Shown here in pieces: positions 31,223 through 44,265 of a DNA stretch of 64,000 nt (position 1 is the first letter of the stretch; each line of letters starts with the position of its first letter). Source of the stretch: Tachypleus tridentatus (taxonomy: Eukaryota; Arthropoda; Merostomata; Xiphosura; Limulidae); the NCBI RefSeq assembly GCF_004210375.1, contig NW_027467782.1, positions 35,949,771 to 36,013,770 on the forward strand, in the 5' to 3' direction. Position numbers and translations under genes: made by a program. Below the pieces are notes generated by a model. That model was not told the DNA's origin, did not search any database, and worked only from the letters and a program-made list of their open reading frames with translations.

Positions 31223-33275
31223 TAAGTGTGTATGCTTGCAATTTAGAAATGATTTAGTCATGAAAGGTTATGTTTATAAGGGGTGTTACTGTGTCTAAAA
31301 TGTTAAGATAACAAATATTAATTATTTTAGCCATAATGGAGGATACATTTTAAGAAGATTAAACATTAATGAGAGAGTCTTCGAAAGAAGTTATTGTATT
31401 TGTGACTGTATACGTTAATTGTTTTTTATTGTTTAGTCCTCAGCTGTACATCTCTAGGAAGCATACAGAGTGTTTGATGGTATCTTTCTTGGTACTCTAC
31501 GAGTAAGTGTATGAACTGTGTAGATTTAATATTATAAAGATGTTATACATCCATTGTTGGTTGCTTAAATGTCAGAAAGCTCTCAGGATGGTAAGAAAAA
31601 CAAGTTCACGTTGTGTTAACATTTTCATAACTTGTTGCTGATAGAGATGTGTAATAATTACTTCACAATTCCGTACACAACTTTGCAGTATATGTTGACT
31701 TCTGATAGTGTTAATTTCTGTAGTTGTAAACATTTTCTTATAAATGTTTATGTCCATTTATGTTACTTTTAGTTGTTCTTTAGTTTCTTTCACATTTCAA
31801 ATTACTCATTCTAATTTTCATTGTTAGGTAAGGTTCATGTAATGAGCCCTTACATGTGTGTCGTTTTATTAACATTACAAAATTAAAAGTAATTAATTAC
31901 ATTATGTAACAATAACAGTATTTTTAAACCAGTACTGAAACACCTAAACAAATCCATATTGTGGTTGGATATGTGGGGTTGTCAGATTATATCTTTTATT
32001 AAACAGTATTTCCAGTAGGTATTTATACTTACTACTAATTGTGATGTGATATGAATAATGAGTAAAATCTGAGAACAAGACTCAGAACCAGAGTCAGTTT
32101 ACCATTTTAAGTTTAACTAACACTCACTGTGAGAACTGTAATTAGGTTTTTTCAGTTACTCTGAGTAGGTTTTATTTCATTATTACAGTTTCATATGCCT
32201 GTTACCAGAAGGTTAATCTATAATAAACCGACTACATGATAAAAAGATATCATAAAATAGCTTTACTAAATTCATTCAGCAATAAATGTTAGATTTGTTA
32301 ATTTAACACACTTACTACTTATTGTTAGCTAATACTGATAGTGTAGTTTTATATACAGGAAAAGTTAAAAAATAGATAGTGTAGGTCATAAATCACTGTA
32401 ACTGTTCTGTGTTTTAAGAAAAGTAAGTGAAATTTAAAGATTTATTTGTAAATAGTAATAATACACACACACACACACACATATACACATGTGGAATGTA
32501 TTAGAAGTGAATGTGATTGTATTATACAAATTACTGGTCCTCTAAAACAAAGGAAAAAGTTGTGCTTAATAAAATTCAGTTTTATACTATTTTATATCAG
32601 CTGTAGTTACATATATACTTAATACACTAGATGTTGTTGCTAGTATATACAACAGTAAGGTTTGGAAGAGCCTAGTGATGTTGTTGTTAGTATACACAAG
32701 AGGGAGCAGTGGTAAGAAATAGTAATGGTTAAATGCAAAGCCATGTTATGGGCTACCTTTTCTGTGCCCACCACAGGTGTCAAAATCCAACATTTAATAT
32801 CATAAGTATTTTTGTTTGTTTTTTATGTATCTTATGAGAATAATCATTTGGTTGAATGTTATCTATTAAGGATATGAGGTATGACTATTAATCGATTAGC
32901 AAATTCCAGCCCAATTAGTTTTTGAAATAAAGAGCTCTCAGTCCACAACCTTTACAATAAAATCTTCAAAAAATAATACTTAATAATAAAAAATAAAATA
33001 ATGAGAAATACTACACTTTTTATCAGTTGATTCTTTTCGTATGTCACAATACTAATTAGTTCAGCTGAGCAACCTTGAATTTAACTCACAATGGTAATAC
33101 TAAATTATGATGATATTTTGATTATTTGGATAACACTATGCAACACAAATTTTGTTCCTGGATAGCATATGCTATTTCTTAATGACTTATGTTGTAAAAG
33201 TACAGAAAATGGTCATTATTCCCTTCAAACTTTGCTTTTGTGATCTGGATAATGAATTTAGAAACTAACCTATTT
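31223..33275. other. unannotated AT-rich DNA
   Basis: No gene recognised. A (AC)n microsatellite lies at about 32462-32482. Confidence 0.5.
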
Positions 33276-33282
33276 TCTATGT

Positions 33283-33610
33283 AAAAATGGGCAAATTTGC
33301 ACATTTTTATTTACATAAGGTCTGAATAAAGCAACATATGTATAAAGATTCACATGTATCTACAGTAAAGTTATACACAAAAGTTAAGAAGTGAGTAGTT
33401 TTCTTTTAGATTTGTGACTGTAATGTAAATCACTTTCAAGTATTAGGCCCCAAATACAGTCTTCCATTATGTTTTGGTTATACACTCCCAGGTCACAAAA
33501 GCAGTTTGAAGAGAAAAATAGGTCATTTCCATTTACTTTAGGCATGAGCCATTGGGAAATAACATTTTCTGCCCAGGAAGAAGAAAAGGTAAAATTTGGT
33601 TACATAGTGT
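33283..33610. repeat. third copy of a 330-bp segment of the Ig-gene intron
   Basis: Matches 9090-9420 and 23795-24120 along its length. Shared text includes GCAAATTTGCACATTTT, then TTTCCATTTACTTTAGGCAT and, near the end, GCCCAGGAA. It has no Ig exon beside it. It may be an unrecognised interspersed repeat present in the Ig intron or a stray fragment of the duplication. Confidence 0.75.
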
Positions 33611-36600
33611 AGTTGAAAAGAGGGAAATTCTAATGTTTCTAACTGATTTCACAGGCTTATGAATTTGAACTTCATAAAAGTTTTGGTTTTATTTATAGAT
33701 TTGCCATAATTCATATATGCAAATTTCAAAAATAATATATATATATATATTTTTTTCTATTACATAAGGATGTCTTACAAATTATGGAGTAGAAAAAACT
33801 AATTTAGATGAAATTATTATTACATTTACTAAAGTGAACATTTATGTGTTTTATTATGTGTTTCTTGTGGGTTCTAGAAAGATTGATAAGACTACTTGGT
33901 CAATATTGGTTGTCATTATTTTAATGAATCACTTGTGTTGAAGTATATATGACATGTTGTGGAAAATCTATGTGTGATGGTGATAAATGGTTATCATATT
34001 TGGATTCAATGTACAGGAATTACTGTAAAACATGTAAACATTTCAAGACAGTAAAACCATTGAAGGCCTTTCTTATTTATGCTACACTAACCAAATCTCC
34101 AAGATAACCTAGATATGTTGTATTTCATTAGAATTTTTGCCAAGTTTATTTCATTAGATGTGTTTAGAATTCTTCACATACTAATGTAACAAATATTAAC
34201 TGGTCTGCAATTTCTAGAGTAACTATTTTATTCCCTTTAAAATAGAAGTTACATCATTGATAAGTCATCTGGCAATTTTCTGTTCACATGTGTCTGATCT
34301 TTGACTCTTAAAACACGGATAAATATTGTTTGGCTCTGGTGCTTCAACTAGTATTAATTATTCAGTCTTGTTATTTTTACCACCAAATTATTAATTTTTA
34401 CATTCTGTTACAGTGTATGGTATAAAGTGTAGTCTGAAAATAGCTTATGCTACTGAACATACTTTCAGCTGTGTGGTGAATCTTATACCTGATATTTGGT
34501 TACAAGTAGCATATTATTAAGTGATTCTGGTGTTGACTAGTTTTCTTCCACTTGGTTAGTAGTTCTGAATTTGTTATGACTATGCCTAAACATTATAGGA
34601 CTCCAGCCTAGGTGTTTACTATAAATGTTGCAGAAAATACCTTTCTTTCTTTCTTTGTATTCAGAACTGTACCATAAATGACAGGTTTTTCACAAATTTG
34701 TGTGTAGTGTTTTATAAGTTCAAAAAAGACAATTTGAATGAGTAAACAGTAAGTGGTATCAAGATTTAGATATATGTTTTTAGTATTGAGAAAATAAAGG
34801 ATATATTTGGATTATCAGTACTGTCCTCCCTTTGTTATTGGTGTTTCATTTCGAAGTAGGTAAAGACAGTTTGTAAATGTTTAATATCTATGTAGAGTAT
34901 TTATTTTAAAAAGTACCTCTAAAGTACTTGGTTACGTTTTGCTATATTATTATTATTACTGAAGGATGAACAGACTGTTTTTAGTGTATTTAATTTTGGA
35001 AATTGTTCTGAAATAGTAACTCAAGGAAGCAGGATGTGTTGTTGATTGGGATTCTGTTAAAACTGTAATGACTTTATAAAACATTACATACCACTGGTGC
35101 TTTTAGTTTTATATGTAGTCTAAGTGTATTAACTGACTTTCTACAAGCCACTCCAAACTTTACACGATCGTCTGTCATTTTACTTTTCTTTAATCCATTG
35201 TGCACAGGCTTGGTCTGTTGGAACAACCCCATATTGGGGAAGAAATATTGAGCATAAACCTATATTTATTGTGTGCATCTATTTGAAATGTTGCAAGCTT
35301 TCAGTGAAATACAAAAGTCTGTTGTTTGCATAAAATCAGATGTCAAGATGCATCTTAACTGAGGATGTTAGTCTGAATCGATAAGTTGGATTTTTGTAAG
35401 TAATAATGATGTCTCTGATAAGCATGTCGTCTTGTTATTGAATTATTTTAACCTACAAAACTTATGAAATACATATTTTTAGGATTTATTCAGTATTCTT
35501 GTATGTTGTACTTGCTAGTTATCCACCTTCTACAAAGAAGTATTAAATCAGCAGTGTAGGGTAAAACAAATAGTTAATAACTTTAATATCAGAAACATAT
35601 ACTGTCTTGGGTTATGCTCTGCAAAAGGTCGTGGATTTTGTACTTTGACCCACACCCTTGTGCATGGGATTAAGTAATTATTTTCCAGTTTAAACTATTA
35701 AAATACAGGTGTCACATTGTTGTGAATATGTGCATGTGTATGTACAAGTGCACACACACACACATCTGTATCATACATTGTAGACAGAGTGCAGCTACAA
35801 CTTATGTTGTATTTGCATATTTGCATTATGTTATTTTGAATTTTGGACATAAACTATTTAGTAAAAAATATTTCTGCATAAATACAGATGGAAAATATCA
35901 AATAATCATTTAGAATGATGAAGAACAAATAATGGTTAGAACATTTAAAAGAAACTTAATTCCAGGATGTGTAACTTCAGAGAAGTATTTGTTTTCAGTA
36001 CACTGGAGACAACAGACTTCTTTCAGTCGAATGTTTAGATAATTTATCAGATTTAACTTGTGCATCTGTATTGAATATGAGTTAGTAATGTGAGAAAGTT
36101 GCAGGTGTAAGTTGATAACAAATGGAAAACAACCAGATATCATCCTGTGAAATGTGAGTGGTTTTCATGAGATCATAGGAAGCTTCGTACATATATGTTG
36201 ATTATACACTTTAGGTATTGTTTCTCACTTATATACATGCACATATTCAGAAAAAGTATATGTGAAACCAAAAGTTTGTCTGTTATTTAAATATAAATGT
36301 ATGAATTATATAGAACAGTCATATCTTTAAATATTTAAGCTGTCTGCTTGGTATTTGTTGTGATTTGCTTCAGATTGCAAATTCTGTTGATTGATGTAAT
36401 TGACTTTATCTATTGATTGGTATTTTTGTTAATAAGTATAACTCACGTGCATGTTACAGTTTATCACAAACAAGCACACATGTGGTCATAGATGAAATAA
36501 ATCATATACAAATCTACATATATATAAAAGTTTATTATATAATCATTTGAAATGCTAAAAAAGTTATATATTGTGTGTTTGAAATCCATAAAGAACTAGT

Positions 36601-37910
36601 TTATGAAAATATGTACATGCCTTAGTTTATGGCTAAAGTAATCGTTATTCTTTTTTTTTTATGTTCATAATCTGAACTAGTTTTGGGTCGGCCAGCATAT
36701 TTGCAAGCAAGTTGGCAGCTGTGTAGGTCAAACATGTTCATTTATGGGAAGTTGAACTTTCAACTCTCAGATTGTAAGTTGGATACCCTAACTACCAGGT
36801 CTAACTAAAATAGGAGTTGTTAGAGTCTTTTATTTATTACCCTGTTATTTAACTCTAAGTTTGTACTTCAGACTGTATTTCACTGCTTAAATATGCTCCA
36901 ATGTGTGGTTGATCTAATCAGGACTTTAGCAGGTTCTTAATGTTTGATGAAAGAGTGCACATACAGCATACCTTTTTCAGAATTTCTACAGATAAATTTG
37001 AGAAGTCTGTTTACTTACTTATCACATCTAATTTATTTTATTTCTATACAATGCCTTTATGTTCCTCTCACCCAAAATACAAGTTCTTTCCAGAGTTTCA
37101 CACCCAACTTTATATTACTCGAGTTATTATCCACTCACTAAGATTGTCCATGTTCTTATAAGTTTGAAAACAAAATCTCAACAATTCCTACGTTTTAGTA
37201 TCATCATCAGACATGGAAAGTTACTACAGTGCACAGTTACTGTAAATATACCCATTGAAAAGGTTTCAAAACAGGCTTTTAAAAGATCCCAATTATTATA
37301 AACTATTTATCAGTACCTTCTGCTTTGCAAACTTACTGTAAAATTAATTTTTTTTTACCTCCTGTTCTAATTATATCTAACTGTTGAATCTTTCCAAACA
37401 TTGTTTCATGCTTTTATATCAGTTTGTGTTTGAAATATACAAAGATAAAGATTTACTTTTCACCATAATTTAGTTGATGAAAGGTGCAGTATATTCTTTA
37501 GCTTGAATATAATTAGTAATTTATTATTTACATTATTTTTATTTACTGAGTTTTGGTTTTAAAAATAAACAAAAAAGTCTTAAAATTGATTTGTTTTCTT
37601 AATATGTTGATATGTTATAAAGTGTAACAGGATACACAGTGCATATTCAACACTTAATGCAGTTTGGTAGAGTGCAGTCCAATTAACCATTCGCTGAATA
37701 ATAATTTTATTTATAGATCATCTTTTATTTTAATGCTGTTGAAGTGTTTTTGTTATGTTTATCTTACAATATAGTCAGTCTGAGATGTCCATTTCATTCA
37801 TTGTTATGTTATTTGTGTATTTTGTTTTTAAAAAAAGTGATGTTAGAGGAAGTTCTGAAATAGCTGTTCTTTTGTAAAGAACATGACTTGAGTGTGCATA
37901 TACTTTTTTC
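33611..37910. other. unannotated AT-rich DNA
   Basis: No gene or transposon recognised. A short (AT)n run lies at about 33736-33752, a (CTTT)n run near 34642-34658 and a (CA)n run near 35750-35763. Frames of 60-80 codons occur but carry no motif. Confidence 0.45.
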
Positions 37911-37915
37911 TTCAG

Positions 37916-38363
37916 GTATTCATCCTGTTGGAAACATTGGACGAGAACAAGGCTCCTTCTGGTGGCCATTGTTAGGTGCCTACTTGACATACCCATTATA
38001 CTTTTGGGACCTAAACTGTGTCTTCTCAGTGTTTTTTTAACTGGTATTCTAAGAAATGGCAAAGAAAACCCCTTCCTAGACGTTCCATCTCGAAACGACT
38101 CTTGGTCCTTTCTTTTGTAGAGCATTGTACATCTTTCTCTGGACTTCATGGCTATATTTCAACTGCACTGTGACAGATCAGAACGGAAATGAAATGAAGT
38201 GTTGAGATGCAGCTAAGAATTTTTTTTCACAAGTCTTGTGTGACAAGAAGTTAAATCTGTCATGAAAGATATTTATGTCTTTGCTCAGTATAATGGTTGG
38301 AAAGAAAGATGGCACCAATTAATTCAAGCATTTGATCTACAAGTAGAGAGAAATGCTTTGAAG
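37916..38363 (+). pseudogene. decayed exon of DNAJC22/wurst-like membrane J-protein
   Basis: After the acceptor ACTTTTTTCTTCAG the text reads HPVGNIGREQGSFWWPLLGA and YLTYPLYFW. It then runs on in other frames as KKWQRKPLPRRSISKRLLVL and KSVMKDIYVFAQYNGWKERW. This order matches the multi-pass membrane part of DNAJC22 (Drosophila wurst, needed for clathrin-dependent endocytosis), just upstream of the J domain. A donor-like AAG|GTAGTA follows. At least two frameshifts and two in-frame stops are present. No J domain (HPD) or TM2-like N-terminal exon was found nearby. Because splice-like borders are kept, it looks like a copied genomic exon and not a processed copy. Identification is from memory of the family. 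Confidence 0.65.
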
Positions 38364-39345
38364 GTAGTAGATCCAAATAAATTGAATTTTCACATTTTAA
38401 TATTTTATTCCTGTTGTTTTATTTCTGTGATAAATTAATATATTATTTAGATAGGTTTTGTTGTTATATTTACTTTTGACTAGAAATAACTGAAGAAATG
38501 TATAAACAATGTAAAAAATATGTTTAGTATAATAGCTTATTTATTTCACTTTTCTAAGACAAACTTTGATATCTGTTTTTAGTGCTCATATTAAGGCTAG
38601 TAAAATGAACAATGCTTATCTGCCTTTTTCTCTACCCTCTTCTCATACATAAAGTGATAAAATGAATCTAAACCAATTTTTATAGACGTCCAACATTTAA
38701 ATTTATGTAATTGGTACTTTTTATGAATGTGTTAAAAACACATTTAGAACATTACATGCATTTGTATCTTTATAAATAAACATTTGGTTGCTAAAGTTAT
38801 TCCTGTATGATTTGTGTTATAACCAGTTCTTGGTTGTGACACAAGTCATGATACTGGAAAGAGAAAATAAATAGATATTAATAAGGTGGAAGCTAAAGCA
38901 ACAACCTATTGTGTTGGTGGAACTTATCATAACTAACATTTGTGGTAATGTAATGAACCATAAAGGAAAATTTGCAAGCCAGTGTGATTCAGCATGTCAC
39001 ATGTTGCATTGGTTGTATACTCTTGTTATAGTAAATGGGAAACACACAGAACACCTGATCAAAGGTCAATGGTGACATCCTCCATAACTGCTTTCAGTTG
39101 TGTCTTGGAAGCCTGATTTCTACTGGTACGAAAGGCCAGGTTTTGGTTCTGCATATTATCATAGTCTCCTTACACATCTTAGATCACATTATAAAAACAG
39201 ATTTGTTTCTTGTAAATCATATAGATGTCTGTTAGTGCTCTATGAGACATATAAATCCAGTTCTCTCCAAACCAAATCCAAAAGTTCACTTTGTTAGTCA
39301 AGCTGGTAATTAGTGCCCCTTCAAGTTTATGTCCTGGACAAACTT
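38364..39345. other. unannotated DNA
   Basis: Nothing recognised. Confidence 0.45.
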
Positions 39346-39347
39346 CT

Positions 39348-39514
39348 TGTATCTCAGAATGGCTGGTATGGGTATTAACACTTTTACTAATAAAGCGGAG
39401 AACAACATTTTGACCTTCTTAAGTTATCTTCAGGTTAACCCAAGAAGATCGAAACATTGTTCTCTGCTTTATTAATAAAAGAGTTAATACCTATACCATC
39501 CATCCTGAGATACA
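39348..39514. repeat. palindrome of Penelope-type terminal sequences
   Basis: Left arm 39348-39423 and right arm 39440-39514 are reverse complements with about four in five bases matching. The right arm contains AAGAAGATCGAAACATTGTT followed by CTCTGCTTTATTAATAAA, the same terminal motif that follows the reverse transcriptase fragment at 21.9 kb. The spacer is about 16 bp (GTTATCTTCAGGTTAA-like). The unit could be two element ends joined head to head, or a small fold-back derivative. Confidence 0.75.
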
Positions 39515-41815
39515 TTTTTACTTACCTCTTGCACTACCTATGGTACAGAGCTGCATGGTAAGATATCATTTCAAATGCTCAAACTATAGCAAAATGAACT
39601 TGCATTGAAAGTCATAAAAGTAATATTTTCCTCTCATTTTAGGTTTTAAATCTGTAGTCCAGTGCTATACAGGAAGAGATCATGGCTCGTTACTGGATAC
39701 TCTCCAGACAGTGGCATCCTGATGAGCATAAATATCCTGGGGAGAAGGAGGTAGCACAAGAGAAATTGAGATATGAAGTGCTGTCTCAGATTAAGTCGAA
39801 GAGGCTGACTTGTAACAAAAAGTAACAAGATAATCCTGGGGCAATGCAAAACTAAGTAGGAATTTATAATGGAGCAATTAAAATACATATCTGTTTCAGT
39901 ATGACCACATCATACAAAGAATCTACTGATAAACTGTTCTAACTAGTCTAAATATCTGGTATCTACAAAACATTTCAGTCATTCCTTTGTTTATATAATG
40001 TTTACAGTTAGTTAGATTTCTTCAGTATATTTGGTCTGAGGATTATTATTATTCTGTGTATTTTGAATAATAATGGAAATTTCCAGTATTGTTGGTAGAA
40101 AAGAACTTATGAATATGTTCAGTGAATCCGTCAAAGTACAGCTTTTAATAGTCAAAATACAGTACTGTGAAATTGATGGAGTATTTGGTTAACTAAATGT
40201 ATTCTCCTTTAATAAAAAAAGACTAAATCTGCACTTCTATTGGGTAGTTTTATGTGTAACTGATAATGGTTTATTTGTAAAAAAAAAAAAAATGTGGACT
40301 TGAATTCAAAGTTTGTGTTTTATGATGGTTCATTGCTTTTGGAAACTTTCTTTTGAGAAAATTCTCCTTCTGAATTAATTCCTTAAACCAGAGTGGATGC
40401 TGCCAGTATTCAGCCAAAATCCTGATTTTATCCACCGAACAGTGACAGCATCTGACAATGTGTACGTCTCTTTTATGAAAACTAACCTGAACCATGTTAT
40501 TGTCTGTAAAATTAAGAAAATTGAAATTTCATAAAGTATGGTGACAGTTTTAAGGGAATCATTAAAATAATTCCAGCAAAATGTGCAACAAATTACAGGT
40601 TTAAAGAATTGAAGCACAACAAATAATCACTTTTGGGAGGACCCGACTTCTCAGTGTGTTTTTCTCTGAAGTTTCCTTTATGCACCATTCAAACTTAATT
40701 TCCAAGAAAAAGAAACAAAACAATTTGATACCAGTTTAAGTGATTGGTAGTAATAAGTAGAAGGAAAAATATTATGGAATATTTAGGTTTAGAACTACCT
40801 GGATGATAGTTGTTGAAACATAAGTAGAAAGACAAGTGTACAAAGTTAAGTATTATTTTTTGGACAAGTATTCAAAATCTCTTAGAAAAGCTTCTATTTT
40901 ATTTATATATCGTAGTTTAAAATAATTTTTTCTAGGCAAGACAGTAAGTTAACCAAACTCAATACAGAATAATAACAATTATTTATATGAGGAAAATTTT
41001 GTAATACATCATGTCTATTATTTCCTTGGATCTGAGGTACTACTATTGAATTATGAGGTCCATATTTTCCTTAGCTGTAGAGCATACTTTGATAGCAGGT
41101 TTGAAGATTTTTCATGTTATGGATTACTTACAGATGTTTTTCTTTTCTTTTACTTGTTTTTAGAACTACATAAAATATCTTACCAAAACACAGTAACATA
41201 TGTTACTCAGACTGTTTATTTAACAAATGAAGGTTTCCATTAATGCTACACCAGCCAAGTTAAAATTATGTCCCTTGTGGCTTTTTCTTTTCTGTTGTTG
41301 TCAAGATGTTTTCTTTACTGTGATGTTGAATTAAGAATAATTTTTGGTATTTCAAAGTTATTACAGTGTATAGTATTTTTTTCTTCAAATATAAGTATGT
41401 GAATATTTCAATTGTTGCACTAATCCAAACTCTCTACTGTTGTATTTGCTACATCTTCTCTTGGAAATATTAATTTTTACAAGTCAGAGCTGAAATATGC
41501 ACTGTTCATTTAGTGCAGAAACAATCAAATATGAACATGTTGTCAGGTATAAACTAAAATGTTGTATAATATTCTGTGTGCCACATTTGTCATTTTACGA
41601 ATATGAATTCAGAGCTTTGGAAGAAAGTAAATTTGCAGTTGTGAAACTACTGTAGTTGATTTTACTGTCATCACTTTGGTTCACGCTCATTAAGGATGTT
41701 ACATTTGTCTAACATTGAGTCTTGTTAAAACTGTTATAGTTATCACTTCTAATCATTGTAATTGTTCAAAATTAATTATTGGTGGTGATGTGTAGGTTTA
41801 AAATAGAATGTAACA
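39515..41815. other. unannotated AT-rich DNA
   Basis: No gene or element recognised. Confidence 0.45.
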
Positions 41816-41817
41816 AG

Positions 41818-41955
41818 CAAAATTACCCATTTATAGTGATGGTTGCTGTTTAAGTAATCTAGCAAAAGTACACGTACCCAGTGACAGTTACTGTTTACGT
41901 TTGTTTTGCAAAAGTACTTGTCCCAAGTGACAGTTACTGTTTAGGTTAATCTACC
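41818..41955. repeat. short tandem repeat, about 2.5 units of 57 bp
   Basis: Units contain GTGACAGTTACTGTTTA and GCAAAAGTAC. The first unit is more diverged. Confidence 0.7.
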
Positions 41956-43246
41956 AATATAAATTATTTCATGAACTTTAAAAATGTTAACTTTTTTGCA
42001 ATCTTGGTTTCACTTAGAGCCAAAGCTCTGAGCTTTTTATACTTCACACCATAAAATAATTAATCACTTCAGTTGTGCTAGGAGCTGCTCAACAGTAACA
42101 CATGGTAAATGTACATTTGTATTTCTTATAGTATGTCATATTTTGAAATGTTAATGATAGTCTGATAAATATAGAATATCATACTTGTGAAATAAAGTTT
42201 GGTATTAACATTATTCATACTTGTTTTACTATCATTTCAAAAGTGAATGTTAAACTTTACCCAAATGAACAGATCTTCAAATGCTACATGTTTCCAATGT
42301 ATAAGAATTCAGAAGTTATTAACAGTTGCCAGTTTTAAACATAATGATAAAATAATGAGTATAAATGAATCTGTTGACAGTAACTGTTGTCAGTAACTGC
42401 TAGAATAATAGTTGTACAAACAGAAACAGGTGTAGCACAAAGATGAACTCAATTTTACTTTTCTGGTATCTACGTGTAAACAGAAGGTTAACAATTGCTT
42501 TGTTCAGTGAACCAACGGTAATAACTTTGTATTAATTGTTAGTAATGTGTGTCCATTGTCTGTATATTTCACAAAGTATTCAACAATTCCAAACGTTTGC
42601 AGTGTTTGATTTTATCCTTTTGTGGCAGATAAAAACAAAACAAAGTATATTTTGTACATACTGGTTGACAAGTAATCTTAAAGTAATAAAAAATAGTGCC
42701 TTATTTAAAACAAAGTACTCTAATAGATTAATAAATCTTCATTGCCACTTATTACATCAAACTAAAAAGGTCATGCTGTATTACTAGGTGTAAATGGAAA
42801 GGTTTATAAGTTATTTTTAATTGAGAAAAAAAAACTATAAAATGTGACCAGAGAAAGGTTGTTTGTTATATAACAGTTTTTATATGTATTCATCTTGAGC
42901 ATTGTTTGTTGTGTATGAATATTTATGTCTAAAATTTTTTGCACATCTGTTTATAAGTAGCAGTTGAAGCCTATTCAATATCATTCTAATATCTTAAAAT
43001 GGAAATATATAAAGGCAATTTAAGATGCGAGTACAAATTTAAATGAAATTGAAATATTTTTAATAGGATGTTAAGGTTTAGTTATTCATTGGGTCCTAGA
43101 AAATGTAAGAAATGTTTGGTAATGAGGAAATGTATTTTTCTTAAAATTTATATTTGAAGATTTAGTCAAATAAGTTATAATCATTCATATATTTTTCAAG
43201 CCATTACTTATGGGGTAGGTGAAAATGATTGATACTTAAAAGGTGC
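41956..43246. other. unannotated AT-rich DNA
   Basis: No gene recognised. Confidence 0.45.
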
Positions 43247-43248
43247 TT

Positions 43249-43515
43249 CTTTTTTAATTTTGCGCAAAGCTACTCGAGGGATATCTGCACTAGCTGCCCC
43301 TAAATTAGCAGTGTAAAAGAAGAGGGAAGCTAGCTTGTCATCACCACCCACAGCAAACTTTTGGGCTACTCTTTGATCAACGAATAGTGGGATTGATCGT
43401 CACATTATAATGCCCCCACGGCTGAAAGGGCGAGCATTTTGGCGCGACGGGAATGCGAACCCACGATTCTCAGATTACAAGTCGCACGTCTTAACCCACC
43501 TGGCCATGCAGGGCC
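43249..43515 (-). repeat. tRNA-derived SINE (family 1)
   Basis: Near full length from the T-rich tail to the head GGCCCTGCATGGCCAGGTGG (minus). First SINE after the 16-kb gap. Confidence 0.9.
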
Positions 43516-43620
43516 TAGTTAAGAGAAACATGTGAACCTCACAAAGATAACAGTTGAACAGCTTTGAACAGCTTATTTTATTAAGTAGTTAATATCTATT
43601 ACTGAGTATATCTTTCACTT

Positions 43621-43892
43621 TGTGCCTAGCATGGCTAAGTGGGTTAAGGAGTTCAACTCGTAATCTGATGATCGCAGGTTCGAACCCAGTCGCACCAAAC
43701 ATGCTCGCCCTTTCAACCGTGGGGGCGTTATAACGTGACGGTAAATCCCACTATTCGTTGGTAAAACAGTAGCCCAAAAGTTGGCAGTGGGTGGCAATAA
43801 CTAATTGCCTTCCCTCTAGTCTTACACTGCTAAATTAGGGACAGCTGGCGAAGATAGCCCTCGTGTAGCTTTGTGCGAAATTCAAATAAATA
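43621..43892 (+). repeat. tRNA-derived SINE (family 1)
   Basis: Full length, head GTGCCTAGCATGGCTAAGTG and tail GTGCGAAATTCAAATAAA. It lies in opposite orientation to the copy 100 bp away, so the pair can form a long hairpin. Confidence 0.92.
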
Positions 43893-44044
43893 TTTAATTT
43901 TCATCTTGGAAGATATCTTCATCTGTCGGAAGTTAATGTTAAATGTCAATGAAAAAGGCAAAATTCGACAATAAATAGAGCACTGCATTTTGTTTTTTCT
44001 CTCTTGGGTTTTGGGTATCATATGTACTCTGGAGTGTCAGGTGC

Positions 44045-44265
44045 TCTCTGACTTCTTCTGCCTTTCTTTACTTATATGATCATGCAGTGTTGGTTGGTGT
44101 TAGTCACTGCTTTAGGTTCAGAGTGGGCTGAATTTACTCCGACCCTTTTAAGATCAATGTAATTGTGGCCGAAAAGTTTGATGTTAGTTTCGTCTGACCA
44201 AAGAATACTCTTCCAATAGGTGAAGGGTTTATCTACATGCTTTCTTGCATACCTCAATCAGTTTA
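44045..44265 (-). pseudogene. Tc1-like transposase fragment
   Basis: Reads MRYARKHVDKPFTYWKSILW followed by SDETNIKLFGHN, which contains the first catalytic aspartate of Tc1-family transposases (LWSDE(S/T)xxxLFG). Only about 60 residues survive, ending NTNQHCMII. No ends were found. Confidence 0.8.

Noticed and set aside
37775-38149. 124-codon minus-strand frame
   Set aside because: The plus strand of the same region carries clear DNAJC22-like text, so the minus frame is its shadow.
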